Shown: piece by piece, positions 34,311-42,436 of the stretch
Position numbering within the stretch: the first letter of the stretch is position 1
Layout of the letters: the number at the start of each line of letters is the position of its first letter
Source of the DNA: Asaia bogorensis
GTDB lineage: Bacteria > Pseudomonadota > Alphaproteobacteria > Acetobacterales > Acetobacteraceae
DNA length: 64,000 nucleotides
Assembly (NCBI GenBank): GCA_945868845.1
Contig: CAMBMS010000001.1
Coordinates: forward strand, 248,001 to 312,000
Reading direction: 5' to 3'
The notes under the pieces: model-generated
What the model was told of the DNA's origin: nothing
Database searches by the model: none
The model's input: the letters and a program-made list of their open reading frames with translations, nothing else
Position numbers and translations under genes: made by a program

Positions 34311-34924
34311 AGCTGCGCCGCGCCGCCGCCCTTACCGTCCTGCCACTCACCGCCACCAGCCTCGGCTTCACTTGGTTCCTACACATGACCGCCGCCAGGC
34401 CCGCCTTGCCCCATCACGCCGATGGTATTGTAGTGCTTACCGGCGGGCCGGACCGGATCGAGGCCGGCCTACGCCTCCTAGCCGATGACCGCGCCGCGCA
34501 ATTGCTTATCTCCGGCGTTGGCCGTGGTCCGGAGTTTTCTGGCTTGGCCCATCGCGCGGGACTGGACCCTGACCCTCTGGCGGGGCGCGTTACGCTCGGG
34601 CGCTTCGCCACGTCGACGCGTACCAACGCCGAAGAAACCGCCTATTGGGCGCACGATAAAAATATCCATTCCCTGATCGTGGTCACGGCCGCATACCATA
34701 TGCCTCGCGCCATGGTAGAGCTGCGCCGTGCGCTGCCCGACATCGATCTGTATCCGGCGCCAGTGCCACCCCAGCACGACACAACATTCGCCCCATCCTG
34801 GCGCCGCCTCGCGGGGGAGTATGTCAAATGGGTGCTGGCTCAGCTTGGTCTGTCGCGCTACGGCCGCGTCCGACCCCCCAGCACGGGTGCGGCAATTTCG
34901 ACCCCGAACGGACTGGCCCCATGA
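34307..34924 (+). CDS. YdcF/ElyC-like DUF218 protein
   Basis: 205 residues: an N-terminal membrane helix (about 8-25) and a DUF218 domain with IVVLTGGPDRIEAGLRLL, LLISGVG, a conserved STRTNAEET and VVTAAYHMPRA. The family includes ElyC, which affects lipid-carrier recycling for cell wall synthesis; the biochemical role is unproven. ATGA overlap with ftsX, and its own stop overlaps plsC, so this is one coupled operon of cell-envelope genes. Confidence 0.87.
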   Translation: MKLRRAAALTVLPLTATSLGFTWFLHMTAARPALPHHADGIVVLTGGPDRIEAGLRLLADDRAAQLLISGVGRGPEFSGLAHRAGLDPDPLAGRVTLGRFATSTRTNAEETAYWAHDKNIHSLIVVTAAYHMPRAMVELRRALPDIDLYPAPVPPQHDTTFAPSWRRLAGEYVKWVLAQLGLSRYGRVRPPSTGAAISTPNGLAP

Positions 34925-35640
34925 TCGTCCTGCGCTCACTGCTGTTCAACAGCGTCTATTTTGGCCTGACCGCGCTGTTGATGATCCCGGGCCTGTTCAT
35001 TCGCCTGTTCGCCCCCCGTCACGCGCTGCCGCTGGCGATGTTCTGGGCGCGCCTGTCGCTGGCGGCGCTGCGGTTAATCTGTTGCATCCGACTGACGATC
35101 TCCGGCCTAGAAAATCTGCCCCGCGACGGCGCCGCGTTGATCGCCTCGCGCCACGAATCCGCCTTTGATACGATGGTCTGGCTCACCCTCGTCCCGCGCG
35201 CCTGCTACGTGCTGAAAGTCGAGCTTCTGCGCGTTCCCTTCTTCGGCGGCCTACTCCGCCCCGCCGGCATGATTCCGGTGGACCGCGATGGTGGCGCCAC
35301 GGCGATGCGTAAATTGATGCGCGATGGCATCCGCGCCGCCGCGGAAGGCCGTCAGATCGTGATCTTTCCCGAAGGCACGCGTGGCGAGTCTAACACCTTG
35401 CTCACGCTACACCCCGGTGTCGCAGCCCTGGCCTTAAGCACCCGATTGCCGGTCATCCCGGTCGTTACCGACTCCGGCCGGCTCTGGGGTAGGCGGTCAT
35501 TCCGCAAGCATGCCGGCACCATCCAAATCTGTATCCTGCCGCCCTTGCCCACCGATCTGAAACGCCCGGAACTGATGGCGCGCCTGCAGGCGTCCCTGCG
35601 CGAGGGCCTGATCAATATCGGCACCGGGCAACCACTGTGA
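34921..35640 (+). CDS. plsC: 1-acyl-sn-glycerol-3-phosphate acyltransferase
   Basis: 239 residues, membrane-bound acyltransferase making phosphatidic acid from lysophosphatidic acid. The H-x4-D motif is SRHESAFD, substrate motif FPEGTRGES, and VPFFGGLLRPAGMIPVDRDGG matches motif II. N-terminal hydrophobic segment at residues 10-30. It overlaps the ydcF stop by four bases and the next gene by four bases. Confidence 0.9.
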   Translation: MIVLRSLLFNSVYFGLTALLMIPGLFIRLFAPRHALPLAMFWARLSLAALRLICCIRLTISGLENLPRDGAALIASRHESAFDTMVWLTLVPRACYVLKVELLRVPFFGGLLRPAGMIPVDRDGGATAMRKLMRDGIRAAAEGRQIVIFPEGTRGESNTLLTLHPGVAALALSTRLPVIPVVTDSGRLWGRRSFRKHAGTIQICILPPLPTDLKRPELMARLQASLREGLINIGTGQPL

Positions 35641-36719
35641 TCGCCTGGCGGCATGGCTGGCGCTGGCCGCTAACGGTCTTGCTGGTGTTCCTCGCCGCGG
35701 GCCATGCCATGTTGTGGCACGTCTCCACCCGCCAGTTAGAACAGGGCTTCGCGCAATGGCTCGACATGCAGCGCCAGGCCGGTTGGACGGTGGAGGCCGG
35801 TGCGCCCATCCGCGGCGGCTATCCGCTCTCCGCCAGGCTGTTCGTGCCGGAGGTCCGCCTGCAGGGCTTAGGTGCCGCCATCCCGCCCGCCATCGCCTGG
35901 CAGGCACAACAACTGACCTTGGGCGTGGCAATCTGGCAGCCCCACAAGCTGATCATCAGTGCCAGCGGCGCACAGAGCCTGCGTCTTGGCTCTGGTGCCA
36001 CCCTGCCGTTCCGCGCCGATTATGTGCATCTGGTCTTGCCGCTGGAGACAGGCGTTCCGCGCTGGAGTCTGTTCTCGCTTGCGCAATTCCATGCCGGGAT
36101 GGCGCTGGCCGAAGGCACCGCCAGCCTGACCGTGCGTGAATTACAGGCCCGCGTCGACCTGCACCCCGCCGCGCCGCAAGGCGAAGCCGCCATCAGCATC
36201 GCCATCAAGGCGGAAGGTATTCGCCTGCCGGACCGCATGCCGGCGGATGGCAAACCGTGGGCGCTTGGCCCGGACATCGCGGCGCTGGAACTGGCCGCGC
36301 ATCTAGACGGGCCGCTGCCACGCCTCGCAACATTGGATAGCAGGCTGACCCAGGCCGCCAGCCAGTGGCGTGACGGCGGTGGGCTGATCAAAATCGAGCG
36401 CCTGCATTTGCGGTGGGGCCAGCTCGGCATGACCAGTAGTGCTACCCTGGCGCTGGACGCGCAATTGCAGCCCATGGGCAGCGCGACCCTACGGATAGCC
36501 GGCCACGCCGCCGGCCTCGACGCCCTCGTTGCCGCCGGGCTGCTGCACGCGAATGCCGCTCAAATGGCCAAGGCCGTGGCCACGATGTTCGCCACTCCAA
36601 CCCGGGATAATGATGGGGAGCAGCAGGTCGAACTGCCGTTGAGCCTGAAAAATCGCCGCCTGCTGCTGCGCCAATTCGCGGTCACCCGCCTGCCGGCCCT
36701 GTCATGGCCTGGGCAATAA
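35637..36719 (+). CDS. DUF2125 domain protein
   Basis: 360 residues, starting with GTG that overlaps the plsC stop (GTGA). N-terminal membrane anchor at about residues 10-28, then a periplasmic region with the family's GYPLSARLFVPEVRL (residues about 60-75) and repeating amphipathic strands. DUF2125 proteins are alphaproteobacterial, of unknown function. Fifth gene in the coupled ftsE-ftsX-ydcF-plsC run, so an envelope role is likely (inference). Confidence 0.85.
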   Translation: MIAWRHGWRWPLTVLLVFLAAGHAMLWHVSTRQLEQGFAQWLDMQRQAGWTVEAGAPIRGGYPLSARLFVPEVRLQGLGAAIPPAIAWQAQQLTLGVAIWQPHKLIISASGAQSLRLGSGATLPFRADYVHLVLPLETGVPRWSLFSLAQFHAGMALAEGTASLTVRELQARVDLHPAAPQGEAAISIAIKAEGIRLPDRMPADGKPWALGPDIAALELAAHLDGPLPRLATLDSRLTQAASQWRDGGGLIKIERLHLRWGQLGMTSSATLALDAQLQPMGSATLRIAGHAAGLDALVAAGLLHANAAQMAKAVATMFATPTRDNDGEQQVELPLSLKNRRLLLRQFAVTRLPALSWPGQ

Positions 36720-37068
36720 GATTGGCGATACTGATGCCGTTCGTCGTGACCGTCACGGCACAGTCCCAGGTCGGTGCACTGGTCTCGCCGGTCAGTCCGG
36801 CCCGCGCATCCTGCCCGGCCGACCCAAAGCGGGCACGTTCCATCCTGGCATCGACCTTCCCGCCCCGACCGGCACGGCGGTGGGCGCGGCTGCGGCCGGC
36901 CACGTGATCGCCATCCGCCGTTGAAGCGTCGGGTATTGTTCGTGCTGGTCCGCCATACCGGTTTCGACTCGCTCTACGCCCATCGCGACGCAGTCACCCC
37001 CGCTCTCGCCGGCGGCAGACGCACCACCGAGGCTGGCGATAAACTTGGTGCGGACGGGCACTGCTTGT
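36704..37068 (+). pseudogene. Broken M23 metallopeptidase gene
   Basis: Three frames hold pieces of one M23 peptidase. Frame A (from 36704) begins MAWAIRLAILMPFVVTVTAQ, a signal peptide. Frame B (about 36793-36924) reads GPRILPGRPKAGTFHPGID and LPAPTGTAVGAAAAGHVIA, which includes the zinc-ligand H-x3-D region, then stops with TGA. Frame C (36919 on) reads VLVRHTGFDSLYAHRDAV, the following strand. So at least two frameshifts have broken it, and the last zinc motif (HxH) is missing. An intact M23 gene follows directly, suggesting either tandem paralogues or a lost duplicate. Confidence 0.75.
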
Positions 37069-37103
37069 AGACTCATGCATAAATGGCATGCTAGGGGCGC
37101 TGC

Positions 37104-37973
37104 ATGTGCAAAATTGCAGCCCTCGCCCTGGCGATTTTGGCCTTTACCGTCGATTCTAACCAATGGGCCGTCGCCCAAACGGTATCCGGACCGCCAGCAT
37201 CCGCTACAACCACGCATCCGCAAGCTGCCCGTGCTCCGAGGGCGCAGGCCGCCCAAGCACCGTCCGGTCACACAATAACGCCCCAAGTGGCTACGCAACG
37301 CATCGCGCCGCGCAGTGTAGCCAAGCCAGTATCGCGCCCATCGGCCAGTGAAGGCACCGCCCTTGTGCCCGTTACCTCCCGACCCGTCGAGGGTCGTTCC
37401 GCCGCGGCACGCGGTCGCGACGCAATGCGCTACGCCGCCCACGCCCATCCTGGCCTGGGAGATAGCGACTTCGCGTCATCGTCGGCCGAGGCCTTCGGCA
37501 TGTGCGGCCAGATGCGGATGCCCGCCGCCGCCCTGCGCGAAATCTCGCGTGGTTTCCGCCGCGGCCATACCGGAATCGACCTGATGGCGCCACATGGTTC
37601 ACCCGCCCACGCCGCCGCCGCTGGCAGCGTGCTCTATGCCGGTTGGTACTATGCCTATGGCAATATCGTTGATATCCGCCATGCCCACGGCGTGGTCACT
37701 CGCTATGCCCATCTCTTCGCAATTGCGCCCGACATTATCCCCGGCGTCACGGTCCTGGCCGGCGACGAAATCGGCAAGGTCGGCGCGACCGGGCGCGCCT
37801 CCGGTCCGCATATCCATTTTGAGGTGCGCCTTGGCGGCCGCCCCGTCGACCCCGGGCCCTATCTAGCCCTCACCAGCTGCCCTACCCCCGGCAGCAGGCC
37901 CGAAATCCTCGAAGCCTACGACGGTGCACGCTCCACCCGAGCAACCCAGCGCCCACGCCAACCGGCACAATAA
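37104..37973 (+). CDS. M23-family metallopeptidase
   Basis: 289 residues, exported: signal peptide about 1-25 ending AVAQ, then a low-complexity linker rich in Ala, Pro and Thr (about 26-115), then the M23 domain with GHTGIDLMAPHGSPAHAAA (His and Asp zinc ligands), RYAHLFAI and the H-x-H motif PHIHFEVRLGG. Catalytic residues are intact. It would cut peptidoglycan cross-bridges or act as an activator; being next to ftsEX, whose targets include M23-type (EnvC-like) proteins, it could be a partner, but it lacks the EnvC coiled coil. A run of nine G lies just past the stop (37985-37993). Confidence 0.85.
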   Translation: MCKIAALALAILAFTVDSNQWAVAQTVSGPPASATTTHPQAARAPRAQAAQAPSGHTITPQVATQRIAPRSVAKPVSRPSASEGTALVPVTSRPVEGRSAAARGRDAMRYAAHAHPGLGDSDFASSSAEAFGMCGQMRMPAAALREISRGFRRGHTGIDLMAPHGSPAHAAAAGSVLYAGWYYAYGNIVDIRHAHGVVTRYAHLFAIAPDIIPGVTVLAGDEIGKVGATGRASGPHIHFEVRLGGRPVDPGPYLALTSCPTPGSRPEILEAYDGARSTRATQRPRQPAQ

Positions 37974-38052
37974 TTCCGGGGCCTGGGGGGGGGTGCAACC
38001 GGCGCCATAGGTTACAGTTTAGATTGGTGCCCTGGGTGACGGTTTTCGGTGT

Positions 38053-38090
38053 TTTTTTAGAGCTGGCCTAATCTGGCCAGACCTAAAAAA
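38053..38090. terminator. Bidirectional intrinsic terminator
   Basis: A long inverted repeat: TTTTTTAG at 38053-38060 pairs with CTAAAAAA at 38083-38090, and CTGGCC (38063-38068) pairs with GGCCAG (38075-38080), with two mismatches between. A- and T-runs flank the GC stem on both sides, as in bidirectional terminators. It lies between the M23 gene and leftward genes. Confidence 0.75.
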
Positions 38091-38167
38091 CTTAGTGGTC
38101 TAATGTTTTCTGTCAGTGTTGCGAGGTCAAAGGAACGGAAACGCAGTGACCAATCGCCGGCGTCGCG

Positions 38168-38380
38168 TCAGGCGATAACGGCGTATTCCTTGGCCAGGGC
38201 CTCGGTGAGGGAGTGGCGCAGAGCCAGAACCAGCGCGGTAAGCTCCGGCGCTGCCGGTTGCGGGCCAGTTAGTTGTAGCCCGCCCTGCAGCTGATCCCGT
38301 GACGGCCGCAAACCAAACCAAGTGGTAGATCCGCGCGCAGACGCTCCATAATAAAGCAAAGACGAGCATCCATCGCGCAA
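38168..38380 (-). pseudogene. Possible decayed ORF of unknown family
   Basis: A minus-strand frame of 70 codons with only a TTG start reads YYGASARGSTTWFGLRP ... LTALVLALRHSLTEALAKEYAVIA. An ATG with a GAGAGG ribosome site (38373) lies in another frame and stops after 34 codons. This suggests a frameshifted small gene, but I recognise no family and chance is possible. The 527 bases from 37974 to 38500 otherwise hold only the terminator. Confidence 0.3.
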
Positions 38381-38500
38381 ACCTCTCGTTAGGACATCAC
38401 CGACCCTAAAAATGACAGTCTAAACTATCACCAACGTAGTCGGCCCCTACCTCCCAAACCCCCACCTTGCTTCCGATGGATTGCAGACCCCGACCACGGT

Positions 38501-39355
38501 TTAATGCCTGCGCACGCCGAGGCGGCCGGCCATTTCCTGGATGAACTGCCAGGCGACGCGTCCGGAGCGCGCGCCGCGCGTGATTGACCATTCGATGGCA
38601 GTGGCGTGCAGGGCCTCGGTCCCGATCGGCAGTTTCAGATCGGCGGCATAGCCGTCGATGATGGCGAAGAACGTATCCTGGTCGCAATTATGAAAGCCGA
38701 TCCAGAGACCGAAGCGATCTGAGAGCGAAACTTTTTCGTCGATCGATTCATTCGGGTTGATCGCCGTGCTACGCTCGTTCTCGATCATGTCGCGCGGCAT
38801 CAAATGGCGGCGGTTGGACGTGGCATAGAACAGCACATTGTCGGGCCGTCCCTCGATGCCACCTTCAAGCACGGATTTCAGGGCCTTGTAGTCGGCGTCC
38901 TCTTTCTCAAACGAAAGATCGTCGCAGAGGATCAGGGCGCGGCGTGTCATACCGCGCACGGCATTGAGCAGATCAGGCAGGGTGCGGATATCCTCGCGAT
39001 GAATTTCCACCAGCGCGATGGCGCCGGTCACCTCCCGGTTCGCCACCGTATGCACAGCCTTGACGAGGGACGACTTGCCCATGCCGCGCGCGCCCCACAG
39101 CATCGCGTTGTTGGCCGGCAGGCCGCGGGCGAAACGCAGCGTATTTTCCAGTAGGATATCTCGCTGGCGGTCCACGCCCTTGAGCAAGGAGATATCGACG
39201 CGCGAGATCTTGGCTACCGGCGCCAGCCGCGCGGGCGTGGGATGCCAGACGAAGGCATCCGCCCCGTCCAGGCTAAGCGGCGCGGCTGGCGGTGGCGCCA
39301 GACGTTCCAGCGCTGCGGCGATGCGCGTCAATAGGTCGAACTGGCTCTGATCCAT
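38501..39355 (-). CDS. DUF815 AAA+ family ATPase
   Basis: 284 residues: N-terminal helix, then the P-loop LWGARGMGKSSLVKAVH (Walker A) and ALILCDDLSFEKEDADYKALKSVLEGG (Walker B with DD and the conserved DUF815 segment), ending LFYATSNRRHLMPRDMIENE (sensor). The C-terminal part holds LSDRFGLWIGFHNCDQDTF and SGRVAWQFI. A soluble ATPase family of unknown role, typically next to yajC in alphaproteobacteria, as here (divergent, 126 bases apart). Confidence 0.88.
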   Translation of the reverse strand: MDQSQFDLLTRIAAALERLAPPPAAPLSLDGADAFVWHPTPARLAPVAKISRVDISLLKGVDRQRDILLENTLRFARGLPANNAMLWGARGMGKSSLVKAVHTVANREVTGAIALVEIHREDIRTLPDLLNAVRGMTRRALILCDDLSFEKEDADYKALKSVLEGGIEGRPDNVLFYATSNRRHLMPRDMIENERSTAINPNESIDEKVSLSDRFGLWIGFHNCDQDTFFAIIDGYAADLKLPIGTEALHATAIEWSITRGARSGRVAWQFIQEMAGRLGVRRH

Positions 39356-39481
39356 CGGAAAATCCAAAAAACTTGACGAGAGAGAGGCGGAAACTATGGT
39401 CCCCCGGCACTCCAGGCAACCCGCCGAATGGGTGTACCGTCCGGCTTGCGCCCGCCGGACACCAAATAAGGACAATGACTG

Positions 39482-39853
39482 ATGCTGATCTCTCCCGCCT
39501 ATGCCCAGGACGCCGGTTCCGATCCGATGGCGATGGTGGCGCAATTCGCGCCATTGCTGCTGATTTTCGGCGTGTTCTATTTCCTGCTGATCCGCCCGCA
39601 ACAGCGGAAGCAGAAGGAAATGCGCGCGTCGCTGGGCACATTGAAGCGCGGCGACCGCGTACTGACTGGCGGCGGCATCATCGGCACGGTGGCCCGCGTG
39701 CCGCCCGATCGGGACGGCAAGCCCGTGCCGGAGATCGAGGTAGAAATCGCGCCAAACCTGAAGGTGACCGTTCTGCGTGAGACGATCACTACCATTTTTC
39801 GCTCCACTGGCGACGTGAAAGCGGCCAACGACAGCAAGCCCGGCGCTGGCTAG
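39482..39853 (+). CDS. yajC: Sec translocon accessory protein YajC
   Basis: 123 residues: a short N-terminal segment ending AYAQ, a single membrane helix (FAPLLLIFGVFYFLLIRP, about 22-40) then PQQRKQKEM, and the cytoplasmic KRGDRVLTGGGIIGTV, which is the YajC signature. YajC is normally followed by secD and secF; here they are absent, and a leftward LLM gene follows. An AAGGA lies about ten bases before the ATG. Confidence 0.92.
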   Translation: MLISPAYAQDAGSDPMAMVAQFAPLLLIFGVFYFLLIRPQQRKQKEMRASLGTLKRGDRVLTGGGIIGTVARVPPDRDGKPVPEIEVEIAPNLKVTVLRETITTIFRSTGDVKAANDSKPGAG

Positions 39854-39869
39854 CCCGCAGCCCCAGCCC

Positions 39870-40100
39870 GTGCCGCCCGGACTTTCCGTCTATCTGGATT
39901 TGTTGCTCTAGATCGCCGCATTCTTGGTTGTTTCCGGGCTCCTGTTAACGCGTCCCTATAGGGCCGGCACGGGTCTGTTCCGTGCGGACTGCGCCTTGCC
40001 GGCCATGTGCTTGCTATCCGCGAAACTGGAGGGACACCGGGCGGCATGGTCCGCCTGGCTCGACAAAGGCTGGGCAAGACTCGCCCAGCCGCTCATCTGA
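39870..40100 (+). pseudogene. Possible decayed small membrane protein
   Basis: One frame reads VPPGLSVYLDLLL, then TAG (39910 region), then IAAFLVVSGLLLTRPYRAG (a membrane helix), then LEGHRAAWSAWLDKGWARLA before a TGA at 40098. A single in-frame stop in an otherwise open 75-codon frame with one helix suggests a broken gene, but I recognise no family. Low confidence. Confidence 0.3.
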
Positions 40101-40110
40101 ACGCCATAAC

Positions 40111-40929
40111 TCACATCAAGTCACGCATGCGCCCCAACTGGTCCGGCGCGTCGAAGGGCACCACCAGCAACGCATCGTCGAATCCGAGATCCGCAATGCG
40201 CTTGAGCTGCTCACGTGCTTTGCCCGGCGTGCAATAAAGCGTAATCTTGTTGGTGGCGGCGCGGTTATTCGGCGCGTCGCCACCGCGGAAATCGGTAAAG
40301 ATATTGGCGAGCACCGAACGCTTACCACTGGCTTCGTGGAATATTCTTGTCCCAATCGCCAAATCCGATAGGTCTGAATAAATACCCGAGGCAATCCAGC
40401 CTTGCAGTTGGCCGGCCGCCAGATTGATCCAGCGCTGGCTGCGCCAGGCACCGAGCAGCACGGGTGGACCACCCTCCGTACCGGGCCAGATGCTCAAAGG
40501 CGGGCCAAATACACCCTCTCCCGCCCAGGTGCGCCGCATGACATCGAGGGAAGACGTCAGGGTTTTGGAGCGGCCGGAAAAATCCGCCTCGACGGCATCG
40601 AAATCATGCTGGGTGGAACCGGAGCCGACGCCCAAACGCAGCCTTCCATTGGAAAGCATATGCAGCGACTGCACCCGGTGGGCGTGTTCCACCGGGTGGC
40701 GCAGCGGTATCTGCACGACGCACGTGCCGAGCTCGATCGTCTTTGTCACACCACAGAGCGTGCCAAGCAGCACCAGGGGATCGATGGTGGGGAAACCGCG
40801 CCCGAACGCATCCGTCACCCACAGGCCGGAAAACTCCAGCTCCTCCACCTTGCGTCCGATCTCGATAAAGCGATCGATGGTCAAAACGCCATCTAGCGGG
40901 CGTGGGATACAGACGATACCAAGCTGCAT
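40111..40929 (-). CDS. LLM-class flavin-dependent oxidoreductase
   Basis: 272 residues of the bacterial-luciferase-like fold: GLWVTDAFGRG, IELGTCVVQIPLRHPVEHAHRVQSLHMLSNGRLRLGVGSGS (the conserved strand-turn with LGVG, about residues 65-105) and the C-terminal CTPGKAREQLKRIADLGFDDALLVVP. It uses FMN or F420 in family members; substrate unknown. A terminator follows the upstream PuuD-like gene, so this gene has its own promoter. Confidence 0.87.
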   Translation of the reverse strand: MQLGIVCIPRPLDGVLTIDRFIEIGRKVEELEFSGLWVTDAFGRGFPTIDPLVLLGTLCGVTKTIELGTCVVQIPLRHPVEHAHRVQSLHMLSNGRLRLGVGSGSTQHDFDAVEADFSGRSKTLTSSLDVMRRTWAGEGVFGPPLSIWPGTEGGPPVLLGAWRSQRWINLAAGQLQGWIASGIYSDLSDLAIGTRIFHEASGKRSVLANIFTDFRGGDAPNNRAATNKITLYCTPGKAREQLKRIADLGFDDALLVVPFDAPDQLGRMRDLM

Positions 40930-41011
40930 GGCGGATAGCTCCTTTCCAGGATACGGATGCGCGATGTTGATGCCCCCGCATTATGAAGGCACGGACGAGC
41001 ATGCCGATATA

Positions 41012-41037
41012 AAAAAGGCCCCTTGCGGGGCCTTTTT
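41012..41037 (-). terminator. Intrinsic terminator
   Basis: AAAAAGGCCCC (41012-41022), loop TTGC, GGGGCCTTTTT (41027-41037): eleven perfect pairs. On the minus strand the stem is followed by six T. It ends the PuuD-like gene at 41061 and could act both ways. Confidence 0.9.
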
Positions 41038-41060
41038 CGCCGCATAGAACAATCGCGATT

Positions 41061-41654
41061 TCAGAGGCCGCCATTCTGCTGCGCTACCATGCAGTAGAGC
41101 ATGGTAATCGACGCCATCGTGTTAAAGCGCGAAGCATAGAGTGCAATGCGTCCGGCCGCAGCTTTCTCTTCCGCTGTAGCGTCGACAAGACCCAGTACCT
41201 TCTGCTGGTTCGGCCAAATCACGAACCACACATTGAAGGCCATGATCAGGGCCAGCCACATACCGATGCCAATGGCATGATACCCGGCCTTCAACATCAG
41301 CGCCGGCAACAGATAGCCGTTCATGATCGCCAGCAGAAGCCCGGTGATGACGGTCGCCAGCGCTGCATAGCGGAAATAAAACAGCACCGCCGGCGCGATC
41401 ACCTTGGTGATGGCCGGGCGCTGGGCTTCCGGAATGTTCGGCATGTTCGGCACCTGCACGAAATTCAGATACCAGAGCAGCCCGATCCACATCACGCCGG
41501 ACAGGACATGCAGCCAACGCATGACAAAGGTAAACCAGGCCTTATCCGGTTGGATGAATTGGCCCGTCAGCGCACCACTGAGTATCAGAACCAGCACCAA
41601 AAGCGCGATGCCGGCTAGTATGGTGCGTTGGAGTGATGGAAATATGCTACCCAT
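41061..41654 (-). CDS. PuuD-like multi-helix membrane protein
   Basis: 197 residues with five to six predicted membrane helices. The segment WLHVLSGVMWIGLLWYLNFVQVP is the signature of the family annotated as urate hydroxylase PuuD (membrane part); later ones are FYFRYAALATVITGLLL and the NVWFVIWPNQQKVLG loop. Full PuuD has a C-terminal cytochrome c domain, which is missing here, and no purine genes are nearby, so urate oxidation is not claimed. Histidines at about residues 48 and 125 could bind haem. Confidence 0.75.
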   Translation of the reverse strand: MGSIFPSLQRTILAGIALLVLVLILSGALTGQFIQPDKAWFTFVMRWLHVLSGVMWIGLLWYLNFVQVPNMPNIPEAQRPAITKVIAPAVLFYFRYAALATVITGLLLAIMNGYLLPALMLKAGYHAIGIGMWLALIMAFNVWFVIWPNQQKVLGLVDATAEEKAAAGRIALYASRFNTMASITMLYCMVAQQNGGL

Positions 41655-41798
41655 GGACGCCTCTTTCCTGTGTGTTGTTCAACGGCTTCCGGATCAACTC
41701 CATCCGGGACGAATCCGCTCTCGGAGATTACGTTAACCATTGTGGCCGGTCCCGACAATGCATTGTCTGAACCGATGGTACACACCCCGCTGGGCGAC

Positions 41799-42383
41799 GT
41801 CCGCGTGGCTGTGCGCCGGCCACGACCCGGACTGGTTTTTTGCCGCCCTCTTCGCCCCTCCCGCACGGCGACACGCGCTGTTCGTCCTCTAATCCTTCAA
41901 CCATAAACGGGCGAGCAAGAGAGGCGGTCACGGAGCCACATCTGGCGCTGATCCGGCTGTATTAGTGGTGGGAAGTGGTGCAAGGCGTGGCGAAATGGCA
42001 TCCTCTGGCTGACGCAGTCCTCGCGGCGCGGCAAACCGGCGCGTTGAAGGCCGACGACCTACTGGCGCTGGTCGACGCGCGGGAGGCGGAGGCGGGCCCG
42101 GACATCCACACCCTCGCGGACTGGCGGTGACGGCGGGGCGGTTGCTGGGTGCGGCGGACCCGGAGACGCTGCGTCCGTTGGGCGTCGCCCATAACGTGGC
42201 AGGGGTGCTGCGGGCGTCGCCGAGGCCGGCACGGCACGGCAGGGGTAATGCCTGTTGCCGGCGGGTGTGCAGAGATGGCATGATCTGTCGGTGAAAGCGG
42301 TGATCGGTGGGGCCAATCTGCGTGCCGTAGTGGCCGAACTGGCGCAGATCGGGCGGGATCAGCGACCGGCTGGGCGGGACTGA
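41799..42383 (+). pseudogene. Decayed squalene/phytoene-synthase-like (NDUFAF6-type) gene
   Basis: Pieces in successive frames follow one protein: GHDPDWFFAALFAPPARRHALFVL, then TAA (41890) where a Tyr codon is expected, then SFNHKRAS; frameshift; TEPHLALIRLY, TAG (41963), then WWEVVQGVAKWHPLADAVLA and ADDLLALVDAREAEA to a TGA at 42128; frameshift; AGRLLGAADPETLRPLGVAH and VAGVLRASPRPARHGR. These match HDPDRFF-ALFAP-REALFALYAFNHE, EPMLGEIRLQWWREAL and LIDARE of the squalene/phytoene synthase family. At least three stops and two frameshifts. Confidence 0.75.
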
Positions 42384-42436
42384 CGGGGCGGCACGGTTTA
42401 CGCTAGAATTGCGTCGTCAAAGTACGGGGGACCGCC

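Noticed and set aside
41061-41654. Naming the membrane protein urate oxidase PuuD
   Set aside because: The cytochrome c domain of true PuuD is absent and there is no purine gene context.
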